This document shows, piece after piece, positions 31,226-42,257 of a stretch of DNA of 64,000 nucleotides. The notes beneath the pieces were generated by a model, which was given only the letters and a program-made list of their open reading frames with translations, was not told where the DNA came from and ran no database searches. Origin of the DNA: Macrostomum hystrix. Lineage: Eukaryota; Platyhelminthes; Macrostomidae. A program made the position numbers and the translations under genes. Numbering within the stretch: position 1 is the stretch's first letter; each line of letters begins with the position of its first letter. The stretch is from NCBI GenBank assembly GCA_950097015.1, contig CATNEN010000005.1:4951501-5015500 (forward strand). Reading direction: 5' to 3'.

Positions 31226-31690
31226 TAGAGTCGGAAATCGAACCTCCGACCTTAAAATCATGAGTTCACTAATTGTTACAGTGGAGTTGGAAATCGAACC
31301 CCTGACCTTAAAGCCGTGAGTTCAAATTGTTACAGTAAATTATGGAATCGAACCGCCGACCTATAAGTCATGAGTTCACAAATTGTTACAGTGGCGTCGA
31401 GAATCGAACCTCCGACCTTAAAGACATGAGTTCACAAGTTGTTACAGTGGAGTATGGAATCGAACCGCCGACCTATAATATAAGTCATGAGTTCACAAAT
31501 TGGAGTCGGGAATCGAACCTCCGACCTTAAAGACATGAGTTCACTAATTGTCACAGTGGGGAGTATAGAATCGAACTCCCGACCGTAAAGTCATGAGTTC
31601 ACAAATTGGTACCTTAGATTCGGAAATCGAACCCCGGACCTTAAAGTCGTGAGTCAGACGCTCTAAACACTAGACTACAATCCCCTGTAG
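31180..31690 (-). repeat. Tandem array of a SINE T-arm (B-box) segment
   Basis: Seven or eight imperfect repeats of 45-60 bp, each with an ATCGAACCYCCGACCTTAAA-type inverted B box followed by GTCATGAGTTCACAAATTG and a TTACAGTGGAG link. The array ends at 31600-31684 with a fuller tRNA-like head (TCAGACGCTCTAAACACTAG). It appears to be an internal expansion of a family A SINE. Confidence 0.75.
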
Positions 31691-31734
31691 TTGCACCTGA
31701 GGCTACACAGCTGAGTAAGAAAATTTATACCCGG

Positions 31735-31875
31735 GACTACATCAATCAGTTGTAGCATTAACTACTGGTTAAAGCTTCGTTTACCTAACCGATAGGTCGG
31801 AAGTTCAGATCTCAGCCCAAAAGAAACAGAATGCGTCTTTGAGCAAGAAATTTAAACACACATTGCTCTTGTTTA
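31735..31875 (+). repeat. Second tRNA-like SINE family, fragment
   Basis: GGTTAAAGCTTCGTTTACCT and CGGAAGTTCAGATCTC are arranged like degenerate tRNA A and B boxes, followed by a body with AAACACACATTGCTCTTG. A related but diverged sequence lies in OCA2 intron 6 at about 6965-7085 (AGAGTTCGAATCTCATGGC). Confidence 0.4.
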
Positions 31876-32199
31876 CTTAGCTGTAAAATAACGTCAGATT
31901 TTTAGCTAGAGTAGAAGACGTTTGGGTTAGTGAGACATTCCCTTAGTCTATGGACTGAACAGCAGTACACAGGCATAAGTGTAAGGTGTCTTTTCTGTCT
32001 ATGTTTAATCATTCTATAGGAATAAATATATAATAAAGACAGACTGTGGTTAAAATAGTAAAAATGTGCAACCATAAAATGTAAGCACGTATGTGGTTTA
32101 TAAGAAGTAAATTACAACAAAGTAAAATGCGAAATTCACACAATGAACCTAGATTATAATAATACCAATTATAAGTTTAGTTATCAATTGCACATCCGT

Positions 32200-32682
32200 T
32201 TAAATAGGCCAAGCGTTCTCCTTTCCATCATCGACAACTGGATATTCGTCAGCATTAGGCAGACTGGCATCGGCAATGGACCAACTATCGGCATTGTTGC
32301 TAAGCTCATCGTCTGCTTTAGCCAGATTGATAAATTCTAATGCACTGGCGGCGCGATAGACACTGGCTGAGGCTTCGTTAGCCAACTGGTGCTGCCTGAG
32401 AGCACACAATCTGCTGGCAACTAATGTGCGATTCTTCAAAAAAGCCAGACGATTATCCAATCTAGTAGGGTCGGTGCTGTTTCTAAGCGAACAAGTCGTC
32501 GGTGGCGTCGATGACATCAGAGAGCCGAAGCGTTTCTCTAGCAACGGTTGAGCACCATCGCTAGTTGCTTTCAGCCAGCTAGCTGCTTCATTGCTATAGT
32601 TTGTCTGCGCTTCAATTAGCAATGCATTGTAGCGTGCATCGTCTTCGCAGATTAACTCTACTAGTCCGCTTTTAGTTGTCAT
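32200..32682 (-). CDS. Unknown 160-residue protein
   Basis: An intronless ORF from the ATG at 32682 to a stop at 32200. The sequence is Ala/Asn/Ser-rich and mostly helical in appearance, with a cleaner helical block around NRLAFLKNRTLVASRLCALR, and an acidic C-terminus ending ENAWPI. No signal peptide or TM segment is seen. A strong TATTTTTCAG acceptor lies 32 nt upstream of the ATG, as in the recognised genes, and codon use resembles theirs. I do not recognise the family; a small axonemal or coiled-coil protein is only a guess. Confidence 0.6.
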   Translation of the reverse strand: MTTKSGLVELICEDDARYNALLIEAQTNYSNEAASWLKATSDGAQPLLEKRFGSLMSSTPPTTCSLRNSTDPTRLDNRLAFLKNRTLVASRLCALRQHQLANEASASVYRAASALEFINLAKADDELSNNADSWSIADASLPNADEYPVVDDGKENAWPI

Positions 32683-32834
32683 AGCAACCAAAACGTGAGG
32701 GTTACAAATTACAGCTGAAAAATATAAAATACGCTCGTAAGTTAAAAACTACTTTAGTAATAACTAAATTCTGTCTGACAAGTTCAACTACAGCAGATAA
32801 TTGAAATTAGAATTGCTAACATACTCTGAAGAAA

Positions 32835-33080
32835 GTTGGAGCCTAGTGGTTAGAGCATTGCACTTGCGACTTAAAAGTAGGTGGTCCGATTCCCGACTCT
32901 ACTCTGTATTAACCTTGGATTGCTTCAGTTCACCCAGCTATTAAATGGGTACTAGAATGAGCTGGGGTTTTTGAAAGAGGGTGTGTGGCATCTCCCCCCA
33001 GTCCATGGACTGAACAACAGTACGCAGCCTTCAGAGCGCTGCGGCTGTACTATAAGTTCCACCTGATGGCAAGTGCAATT
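32835..33080 (+). repeat. tRNA-derived SINE (family A), plus strand
   Basis: Head with GCCTAGTGGTTAGAGCATTG (A box) and GGTCCGATTCCCGACTC (B box) about 40 bp apart, then body CAGTTCACCCAGCTATTAAA, tail CCCCAGTCCATGGACTGAAC and CAGCCTTCAGAGCGCTGCGG. This is the best plus-strand copy. Confidence 0.75.
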
Positions 33081-33084
33081 AGTT

Positions 33085-35184
33085 ATTCCTGAGCTATTAA
33101 ACCATGAAAGTGCCATTATAAACAGCGAATCCAGAAGTCCAAGAAGTTCAAAAATATTTTAGAACTTTCTTGGACCACAAAGTAAAAGATAGCGAATCCG
33201 TTGAGCCAGCTTAGCGGTTTGGTCTAAGCTACAGATAAGAACAAGCCAAGATACAAATTGCATTTGTCTATCTAGAAAAACTGCAGCAACTAACTCACCA
33301 TTCTGCTTGATCGCTTAAATTCTGCAATTTTGACTAGCCTGATAACGTTTCTAATATTTCTCCTTTCTCATTAGAAGTTGATTTTAATTTGCTCAATCAT
33401 TTTAGACGTTTAAAATCTGCTTTTAGGGTGCGCGTTCTTCTTGCACGTAAATAGTGCACAATGAACCATTCGAAAACAACAGATAATTAAAGGGTTCAGT
33501 CCTTTTGGTCAGGAAGAAAAAACTATGCTTTAGTACTTTATAGGATCACGCAAGCAAAAAGGACAGAACTGTTCTGAATCACAGGAAAAAATCGATTTCA
33601 AAAAAACGTAAATTTACATTTACAATTGGGTAAATGGCGGGAGTAACTATACACGATTTGCAAACAAAAATGCCTCGCCATCTAATTAGGATTTTTTATT
33701 TTCTCATTTCTACCCCCAGCACTGGTTTAAGTGATATTTTTGTCTAATGTATCCATTGCCCTTTAAACTTAGCGCCCATAGTGCCATGACATGCACACAG
33801 CTTATGCCAAACTATTGGCTCTTACTAGTTCTATGACAAGGCATTTACATGAAGCATTAAAAAGTATTAAAAAGGTTGAAGGCAAACCAAATTGGTAATC
33901 TAGACAGCTCTTGCATGCCCTAGTCATCTAGCATCTGCATGATTCAATGATCTAATATATATAAAAAATGTTGTATCACAGCTTGCAGCATTTATTGCTT
34001 GATAGCAACTTCTAGCTACACTAGCTTGCTTTGACCCCTAGTACTTTCAGATATATTCACATATTGATCATACTATCTTTTCTTATAGCCTTAATTCCAA
34101 GATTTTAGAAAAATGCAACTAGAACCAAAACAAATTTCAAACAACTAACTTACAAACAACAATATAATTATATATAGCTTTCTAACTAAAGCTATTAGAC
34201 ATTTTTGTTGAAACCTTTGAGGTAAAGATATACTAATAATAATAATGTAGCACCATGCGCTGAACACAGAAGAGACAAAAGGGGGGCAGGTGTCAAATTT
34301 TGCACCTCAAATTGAGCACAATTTGCTTGAATTTTGCACCTTAAAAACACTTCATGCTGGCTGCCTGAAAACTTATATTAACCTAGAAATACATAATATA
34401 TATAATATAAAAAACCAGCATTTAATGGTTTTTAATTGAATCAGATAATAATAAAATAAAACTGATAACTACATGCTGCCACAGAATAAGTGTTTTTCAT
34501 TGGTAATGTGATTTAAGGCAAAAAAGTTAACCCAGAACTAAAAGAAATTATAAATTAAGATGAAACTTGAAAAAATGCTTTCTATTGCCTTTGCAAAATT
34601 ATTTTTATCTATCCAGTATTCAAACATATAAACTTTATTTTGCACATATAAATGATTGTTTGTCAATTATTTATTGCTACAAAGATGTGTTTACGAGAAG
34701 AGAATTTGCACTTTGAGTTGAATTAGAGTGCACTGTAATTAGCATGTTTTATTTATATATAACCAAGTTTAACAAGGGTAGGTAGGTTTAGTACTGTGTT
34801 TAGCTGTAAGTGGTTAGGCAAGGCCCTTTAACCTGCCCCCCTTAGGCAATTTTTCTCTTTAGATCTAGTTAAATACAATATCTCAGATAATTGGATTCAA
34901 AGAACAATTCAATCAATATTTATTTATTTATTGAATAAATTTATTGAATTCAGTTGAAATTATTATATAAAATAGTTTTTATACACTTTGTCTAAATAAT
35001 TACCATTTTATTTATTGAAAGTTTGATGAGCTATTAAAGTGCTATACAAGAAGCCTGTTACATTATATATGTTTTTTCTACTATAGAAAAAATATGACTA
35101 CTATATCATATCAATACTAAATTCATAGCAAAAACAAATAATAATAGCAAGTTTGGCAGGACACAACAATTGTCTAAAAATAGC
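33085..35184. other. AT-rich intergenic DNA
   Basis: About 2.1 kb without a usable ORF, RNA gene or tandem array. A weak short repetition of GCACCTYAAAW lies near 34300-34345. Confidence 0.45.
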
Positions 35185-35186
35185 TA

Positions 35187-35829
35187 GGGTAATGTATCAT
35201 CAACCGAACAGTGTATCTTCAAAACCGAACAAGAATTTCGACTCTTTCCTTGGTCTCATGCAAGACAGAAACAAGCTATTGTGTTTCACAGAACAACTAA
35301 TTTGAAAGTTGAAGAAATTATCTACATGCTGAGGCATAATGTGCAATGAAGCATTAAGAGGAAAGAAAGATATAGATGTTTCAGTAGAATTTTTTATTGC
35401 AAAAGCATACTTTTTAACAACATTTTTTCAGTATGTACTTTAGACAAAGATTGTATGTGGTTGCTTGCCAATTAAATGACCATAAATGTAGTTATTTATA
35501 GAACATGAAAAATGCTTTCAAATGACATAATTCATGATAGTTTACTCCTTAAAATAAGAATAAACCACTCACTCAAATTATAAAACCAAACATCAAATTC
35601 TCTGTTTGGTTTGAAGATACATGAAAATCATTGTTCGGTTTTAGATAAAAAGCAGGAATAACTTTTATTCTATTTGACAAAATAGCAAAAGCAGATACTT
35701 TTTAGAAAGATGTAACTGTTTTCTATAACTTGGCTTTTGATTTATCATCATATCTTAAATAGAAAATCTGTAGCTTAAGTTTGAAGTTAAAAAAATACAC
35801 ATTCTTGTTTGGTTGATGATACATTACCC
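35187..35829 (+). mobile_element. Tc1/mariner-type MITE, copy 1 (643 bp)
   Basis: Terminal inverted repeats begin GGGTAATGTATCATCAACC and match at both ends. TA flanks both sides, as expected of a TA target-site duplication. Inside each end is a second motif, CGAACA or CAAACA with GTATCTTCAAA. No transposase frame is present, so it is non-autonomous. Confidence 0.85.
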
Positions 35830-35831
35830 TA

Positions 35832-36403
35832 AGAGAACAAAATATGGCCTACTAATTTAGCTACTAGTGAAAAAAATGCAAAAAAGGTTAACAATATTAA
35901 AGATAAGCCTAGGCCCTAGTTACAGAAAAGTTAGGCCTAGTGGTTTCATTGCAATGGGCACTTTATGGACAATTCTGAGCCCATACATGCGCAACACCCG
36001 GCCAACCCGGCCAGGTGAAATGAGGGCCAAGCAATGAAAGTCGCAAAAACCAATCAACCAAGTGCAAAAAAATAAAAGGGGGACCAAGGGACAAAAAAGG
36101 AAGGTGTGAAGAAACGGAAAAAGGGGAGAGAAAAAGAGAGCAAATGAGAGCAAACTAAGTCGTAAATAGAGCAATGAAACAAACTAAGTCGCAAATGAGA
36201 GCAAACTAAGTCGTAAATAGAGCAAAAACTAAGTCACCCGGCTGGCTAGGCCTAAGATTTGGGAGCTTGTCACTGCTTGTGCATGTATGTCTGTCTGAGC
36301 CTGTTAAAGAATGACTTGTTTTTAACTTGTTTCTGATGGTTCTAGTAACTGTAAAATTCAATTTGGGAGCCTGAAAAGTTACAATTTATAAGTTAATGTA
36401 AAG
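35832..36403. other. Spacer between the two inverted MITEs
   Basis: Contains several TAGGCCTA palindromes, AAGTCGYAAATGAGAGCAAAC short repeats near 36155-36225 and no gene. Confidence 0.4.
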
Positions 36404-36405
36404 TA

Positions 36406-37047
36406 GGGTAATGTATCATCAACCAAACAAGAATGTGTATTTTATTAACTTCAAACCTAAGCTACAGATTTTCTATTTAAGATATGATGATAAATCAAAA
36501 GCCAAGTTATAGAAAACAGTTACATCTTTCTAAAAAGTATCTGCTTTTGCTATTTTGTCAAATAGAAAAAAGTTATTCCTGCTTTTTATCTAAAACCGAA
36601 CAATGATTTTCATGTATCTTCAAACCAAACAGAGAATTTGATGTTTGGTTTTATAATTTGAGTGAGTGGTTTAATCTTATTTTAAGGAGTGAACTATCAT
36701 GAATTATGTCATTTGAAAGCATTTTTCATGTTCTATAAATAACTACATTTATGGTCATTTAATTGGCAAGCAACCACATACAATCTTTGTCTAAAGTACA
36801 TACTGAAAAAATGTTGTTAAAAAGTATGCTTTTGCAATAAAAAATTCTACTGAAACATCTATATCTTTCTTTCCTCTTAATGCTTCATTGCACATTATGC
36901 CTCAGCATGTAGATAATTTCTTCAACTTTCAAATTAGTTGTTCTGTGAAACACAATAGCTTGTTTCTGTCTTGCATGAGACCAAGGAAGGAGTCGAAATT
37001 CTTGTTCGGTTTTGAAGATACACTGTTCGGTTGATGATACATTACCC
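36406..37047 (-). mobile_element. Tc1/mariner-type MITE, copy 2 (inverted)
   Basis: The reverse complement of copy 1 over its full length with few differences, again bounded by GGGTAATGTATCATCAACC repeats and TA dinucleotides. The two copies form a palindrome with arms of about 640 bp and a spacer near 575 bp. Confidence 0.87.
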
Positions 37048-37049
37048 TA

Positions 37050-37717
37050 TACAAGACACATTTTACCTTATGGCTTATAATAACTAATTACAACCTACTG
37101 ACATACAGCTATGGAAAACTATGAAATGTGACAGCAGCTAGGCCCCCTACCATACTTACATATTCGTAGCTACATGAGTAGCTACTATCTACAGTAAGCA
37201 TATGATACATATCAATTGCTGCCATAGGTAGGCCTACCCATCTGTAGGCCGTCGTAGGATCCCATCCTATAGCTATACTTATAGCTTTTTCATTGGGCAC
37301 AGGTCACAGGCCGCACGCACAACTTTTATCAAACTTAGAGAACCAACAAAAATGTTGGGCTTAATTTAAAAGGTCTAAGAAATAAACAGAAACGACTTAG
37401 TCAGTGCCTATATCTCGAAAAATAAGTGGATATGTAATTATTTGTAATTAAATGCTCTGGGCAATCTTGTTTTTCGCCTGTTCCACCTTTTCGAACAGAA
37501 ATAAAGTTGAAAGTTAAAGTTGAATTGTTTGTGTATGCGTACAAACAAATACATATTGCTAATGCTCTATATTTAAAGAATTCAGCAGTAGTTTAGTGCA
37601 CGTAAAAAGATTAGCTATAAAAATAGCTTTTTTAATTTTAATTATTTGTTTTTATGCGTCTATTAGGACAGGTACTAGCTCTCGCGAAAACTTATTTAAT
37701 GGTAGATTAAGTCTATG
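37050..37717. other. Unassigned AT-rich DNA
   Basis: No gene, array or RNA recognised between the second MITE and the hAT-like element. Confidence 0.4.
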
Positions 37718-37893
37718 CAGGGGCGTATGCTGGGGGATACGGGAATATACCCCCCATTTCCCAAAATTTGGGTCGAATATTTTTGGTGGGAGTTACAGCA
37801 CAGCTAGGATTACATTTTGTCTAATTTTAGTCCGGTATGTTTATATTTCTGCTCGTATTATCCCCCCAAACTAAATTCCAGCATACGCCACTG
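37718..37893. mobile_element. hAT-like MITE (176 bp)
   Basis: Ends CAGGGGCGTATGCTGG and, reversed, CAGTGGCGTATGCTGG are terminal inverted repeats with one mismatch in 16. The flanking octamers AGTCTATG and AGTGTTTG agree at six of eight positions, consistent with an old 8-bp hAT target duplication. No transposase. Confidence 0.7.
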
Positions 37894-37919
37894 AGTGTTT
37901 GGTTTCAGACTTGGATAAT

Positions 37920-38110
37920 ATTTAATTCTGAAACCTAAGACATAAGCGCATTATCATATAGACTAGCCTTTTCGGTTGATCATTATTAACGCCATTAAGC
38001 CTATGGTTTAATTCTGAAACCATAGACATAAGTGCATTATCATATAGACTAGCGTTTTCGGTTGATCATTATGTAACGCGATTAAGCCACGCCATTAAGT
38101 AACGCTGCAG
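37920..38110. repeat. Direct repeat of about 90 bp next to recombinase relic
   Basis: Two copies of a unit that includes CATTATCATATAGACTAGC, TTTTCGGTTGATCATTAT and AATTCTGAAACC. Part of it recurs in inverted orientation near 39868-39895 (AGTCTATATGATAAT), on the far side of the recombinase relic. Confidence 0.7.
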
Positions 38111-38134
38111 TGTCTTCGTGCCATAGATATTGGC

Positions 38135-38205
38135 TCGGCAGTGTGCAGGGTCAAGGGAGCACAGCTCCCTTGCAGGGTGTGGGGGCAGAGCCCCGACTAA
38201 TCGGA
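38135..38205. other. Double hairpin, second copy
   Basis: AAGGGAGCACAGCTCCCTT and GGGGGCAGAGCCCC each fold on themselves. The pair is the reverse-complement relative of the structure at 18284-18343. It lies between the direct repeats and the Crypton-like reading frame. Confidence 0.7.
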
Positions 38206-38389
38206 CCATAAGACAATTTTTAGAATACAGTTCTCTAAAAGAAAAGCTCGACCATGAAGTCTGTTAGGAAGTTAAGAACTAGAAGCAAGAAGCGAGATAA
38301 ATCGAATTAAAAAAGCCTCTTATCAACTGGAAAAATCTACCGGTCGACAGTTTATAGATCAGATGGCGTCTCGTCTACTGAACTAGATT

Positions 38390-39667
38390 TTCTGAGTGAA
38401 CTGAGCGCCGTGAACCACAGTTCCGATGAAATTCTTGGAGATTTTATCGACTACCTGTCTAAAATCGAGACGGCTGATGAGGCCGCTGCGGTTTCTAGTG
38501 TCGAGCTTCCAGAACTATCTGATTTACCCAGTGCGATGGATGTTGTCGAACTGGAATCACTGCCGAGCACTACACGAGAACACATGGCATGTTTCTGTAT
38601 GGCAAAATGTTCGTGGAGTTTTTGAAGAAGCATGGTGCTGTGGATGTGAGCGTGATCAGTGACAGTCGCTTGGCCGAATTTCTAAGGTTCTTTTACTTCT
38701 GTCTAAAATCTGACGGCAGTTGCTATTCGCCAGCTACGTTGGTCTGCATTCGTGCTGGAGTGCAGAGGTACTTGACTCTCGTGCTGAAGCGTCGAACAAA
38801 TATTTCCAGTGACGAGTTCGCCACTGCCAACCGGATGCTGCGAGTAAAGGTGCGGCATTTTCATGCTGATTGAGGCACTGTCAATCAGCACGAGCCAATA
38901 GAAGGTGATTTACAGAAAACGCGTGCTTATTTTGACCGTTCTACAGCTGAACGGTTGCAAGATGAAGTACTATTGAAGGACATACGCTGCTGTATGTCCT
39001 GGGCGAGAGAGGTCAAGAAGCAAGTCTAAAGCAAGTTGGCACGCTCCAAGAAGAAGTCGACGCTGATGGGAATCCATATCTTGCGTTGCACCGCCGTTAA
39101 AGACAAAAAACCAGAGTAGCGATCCAACAAAATGCAAGGGAAATCAGAGCAAACAGTCGGATCTACGGCGGTCAGCGGGAGTTGATCCTGCATTATCAGA
39201 GTTTGTTACCGCAGAATTCGTCCTCGTTCTTTCCGCGCCCTCTGACTAACAATTCGGGAGGACAAATTCGCTTCTCTGCTACGCAAGTGCGCGGTGTCAA
39301 TTGGTTGGCTGCATTCATGAAGCACGTGAGTAGTGTGTGCAACCTCTCCAAGCAGTACACGAATCACTGCATACGCGTCACGCGTATTGCGGATCTTTTC
39401 GACAAAGGAATGCCTATGGGTGAGATAATGGCGGTAACGGGACAACGGTCGGAGTCCACTGTTCGACGTTATCTCGCACGCAAGCGTGACAAAACCCTCA
39501 GGAAGGTTGCTACCGCTGTTAGTGACAATTTGGCCCCACAAACCGAGGCGACTACGAGTGCAACCACTAGTGCAACAGTCATGCAGCAAGCTCAAGTTGA
39601 CATGCGAAGTGTGCAACAGCCGATGTTTGCCAACTGCCTCTTCGATGGGTGCACGTTCAACTTCTAA
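38390..39667 (+). pseudogene. Crypton-type tyrosine recombinase (DUF3504-like), frameshifted
   Basis: Three consecutive open segments in three frames together resemble Crypton / KIAA1958-type proteins. Segment 1 (38410-38625) is an acidic N-terminus. Segment 2 (38589-38873) has LAEFLRFFYFCLKSDGSCYS, then PATLVCIRAGVQRYL, matching the core-binding region. Segment 3 (39182-39667) has YTNHCIRVTRIADLFDKG and TGQRSESTVRRYLARK, the catalytic HxxR region and the nucleophile Tyr. The usual GHRS histidine is Gln here. Internal frameshifts, stops and this substitution indicate an inactive copy, although a spliced gene cannot be fully excluded. Confidence 0.7.
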
Positions 39668-39899
39668 CAAAGAATATATAGCTCGTACTTATAAGTCTTA
39701 ACTGTCGAAAATTAAATACTTTGGTATTCGTTTGCTTTGCTATATCCTCGATCTGTTTCCTGTTAAAGTTCTTGTTGCTCATATTAATAAAAACAGTGAA
39801 TTTCTCGCTCATAATCTATGGCAATTTATCGTGACTTAACAGCTTCATTAAAAATGCATTAAAAACGATAGTCTATATGATAATTAGCGTTAGCATGAA

Positions 39900-40716
39900 T
39901 ATACTCGTCATACTCGTCAGAAAAGACTGGCTTTCTTGTAGAGGTAAAATTGGTGATTGCCTGAATTTGCTTCTTGGCTTTCTGCGGATCGTGTCGGACT
40001 ACATTAAAGAATATTTGGACGATTGAGGTACATCAATGTTTCATGAAGCATTTGACTGGTAGGCTAAAAGCGGAAACGAGTATAAATAAGTGTTATAATA
40101 TAGAACAATAATTAATAATTATAGGTAGTTTACAGGCGGAATTGCAAGCCTTTTAAGCAACGCAATTAAGTTCTAAAACATTAGCTTAAACAAAAATATC
40201 AGGTTAAGTAAAGATTCGAATATCGACAACGATTTAAGTTTAATACCATCATTAAATTTGCCATACTGCAATCAAATTTATAATTGCGACAACATTGGAA
40301 TGAAAAATAGATTTAGTACGAAGTAATTTAGAACGAAGCTTACAATTTACATTGAGCGTACAATAACATACATTACAACAAAAATGCAAATAGAAAGTAA
40401 ACCAGACACCAAAGCCTGTAATATCTTAGAAAACAAGCTGTAAAAATCGAAACTGGATAATGGACAGCAAAAGAGAAGAAATCAAACGGCACACTTATTA
40501 TCCTACTTGTAAGTAGAGAATTGCAGAAAAATGCTATACTGATGGTGCCCGCCACCGCTGTATAAGGTGAATAAAAGCGATTACTGGCTGGCACTGGATG
40601 TTTTATAGCATCGTTGTTCGTATGCATGGCCTTAAGAGAGCTTATTTAGTACATATTATTCGGTTAAGCTACTTATGAGTAGTAAACTTAAACCGTAACA
40701 TGGAAACAATTGGCAT
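39900..40716. other. Intergenic DNA
   Basis: No supported gene. It would contain the 3' end of the MIS12-like transcript on the minus strand. Confidence 0.4.
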
Positions 40717-41413
40717 TTAGCTTCTTAAAGCACTGGCACTCCTGGCAGCCAGTTGAGTCAGATCGTGACTCAGTGCCACCCGCCTGACTGTGTCCTCCAG
40801 CGGCGCGCCAACTGAACGCGCCCGCATTTGGCGCAGAAATCGACGCTGCTCATTGCAATGCAGCAGCTGACTGCGCAGTTCGGCAAGCCGATGCCGCAGG
40901 TCAGCGGCTTCAACTTCCAGTCGGGCAACTGAGCGCAGCAATGCATCGGCTTGATCGTCAGTGCGCGGACGAACACCTTCAAAGCCGGGCAGTTCGACAG
41001 TTAAAGGCACTGCTAGGATGTCGCAGATTAGCTGCTCGTCTAATCGCCAGATGGCTTCGTCGACATTGGCCTGAAGGCGGCGCTGAAATCTGGCAGCCAG
41101 ACGGGGCTGAAGGCTGGCCGATACTTTGGCGCCTTCGCGAAGCAGAGCGTCTCGAAGACGCAGGGTTAGACGCTGCGGCGCCACGCCTAGAAATGCGACC
41201 GCATCGGCTTGCGCCACTTCCAGTATTGGCGGACCAGGCTCTGTTGTCTGAGGCTGCTGTGGCTGCCGTTCAGCTGCATCGACCCGGCTGCTGCTTGTTG
41301 ACAGTCCAACGGTGCTGTTATTGGAAGTGGATGCCTAAAATTGAAGCACAATCAGCTGATCAAATCAAATCTAAATGGTCCACAATATAATAATATCCCA
41401 GAAACTACACCAT
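40717..41413 (-). CDS. MIS12: MIS12-like kinetochore protein
   Basis: The main exon is 41334-40717 (stop), 205 codons after a TTCAATTTTAG acceptor. The exon has no ATG and a TAG lies just upstream in frame, so a first exon is needed. An ATG at 41413-41411 directly followed by GT gives a 76-nt intron and keeps frame (ATG|GCA), but this micro-exon is tentative. The block AFLGVAPQRLTLRLRDALL followed by a helical stretch with LDEQLICDILAVPLTVELPG matches the N-terminal layout of MIS12 (FxGFTPQxC region and the following helices). A coiled-coil region follows (RLEVEAADLRHRLAELRSQL). MIS12 is part of the MIND complex that links the inner kinetochore to NDC80. Confidence 0.7.
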
Positions 41414-41865
41414 ATTTTAGGATTCTTCGACCCTTTAACAAGACCTAGTATTTGTTAAAAAGTTCTCTCTAACGCTAGACAAAAGACTATTCACTAAAGA
41501 GATGACAGAGGAGCTGAAACTAAAGAGTTAAGACATGTCAGGCTTCTATGCTTGCCGGGTAAACTGGAAAGTATAAAAATAGGGTAAGGATTCATGCAGG
41601 AACGCTTGCTAAAACGAGCTCTAAAATTGAAAAATAATCTACACTCAGCTCCTTCAGAGCGTGCAACAAAGCAGAATAACTTTTGTAATAAAAACCCCTA
41701 AAGCAGCTATATCTAATGCCTAATAAAAAATATACAAAAACGAGACGACAGAATATGCTATGGACTACCTGGGAAATAACTAATATGTATTTATAAATTA
41801 TAAAAACTTAATTTGATAGTAGCTTCATAACTGAGCAAATTTAAACGAGCAATAGTAAACACAAG
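41414..41865. other. Spacer between MIS12-like and PHPT1-like genes
   Basis: AT-rich, no ORF. It holds the 3' region of the PHPT1-like gene and any promoter of the MIS12-like gene. The two genes run in the same direction about 450 bp apart. Confidence 0.4.
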
Positions 41866-42243
41866 TTAATATCTAGCGGGATCATTGTCCACTATGACGC
41901 TTAGACTAGGATAAGACTTGGCTATGATAGCTTTAGCCTCGGAGTGATTAGCCCGACCGAAGCCTTGCGAATAGCCGTAGACGCAGATCGACGAACCGTC
42001 GCTGTTCCATTCAATGCGACCGCCACCAGGGCACTCCGCTGCCAGGCCCTGTATTAGCCAGTCCATTGAATAATGATCGTAAATATCGGCGTGATAGTCG
42101 AAACGCGGATGGCCACGCACAACGCTGATCTTTTCGCCAGTCTCTGGGTCTTTAATCCGGATTATAATATATTTAAACCTGCCGGATGTGTGTATGACAG
42201 CTGGAGCGATCGATAATAGCTTGCTAGACTGTGTGCCCGACAT
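41866..42243 (-). CDS. PHPT1: 14-kDa phosphohistidine phosphatase (Janus/PHPT1 family)
   Basis: A complete 125-residue intronless ORF, the usual family size. It contains GRFKYIIIRI with the conserved Lys (K24), then RFDYHADIYD, whose His (H51) corresponds to the catalytic His of PHPT1, and a glycine-rich GGGRIEW followed by YGYSQGFGRANHSEA, typical of the second half of the fold. The protein is a small cytosolic enzyme that removes phosphate from protein histidine residues. The ATG lies 14 nt after ATCTTGCAG, a candidate trans-splice acceptor. Confidence 0.92.
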   Translation of the reverse strand: MSGTQSSKLLSIAPAVIHTSGRFKYIIIRIKDPETGEKISVVRGHPRFDYHADIYDHYSMDWLIQGLAAECPGGGRIEWNSDGSSICVYGYSQGFGRANHSEAKAIIAKSYPSLSVIVDNDPARY

Positions 42244-42257
42244 ACTGCGAACTCGGA

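Noticed and set aside
31220-31600. CRISPR-like repeat array
   Set aside because: The repeated segment is a tRNA T-arm with variable-length, related spacers in a eukaryotic SINE context, with no cas genes. It is a SINE-derived tandem array.
40941-41390. Plus-strand ORF opposite the MIS12-like exon
   Set aside because: The minus-strand translation matches a known family and has coding character; the plus frame has neither.
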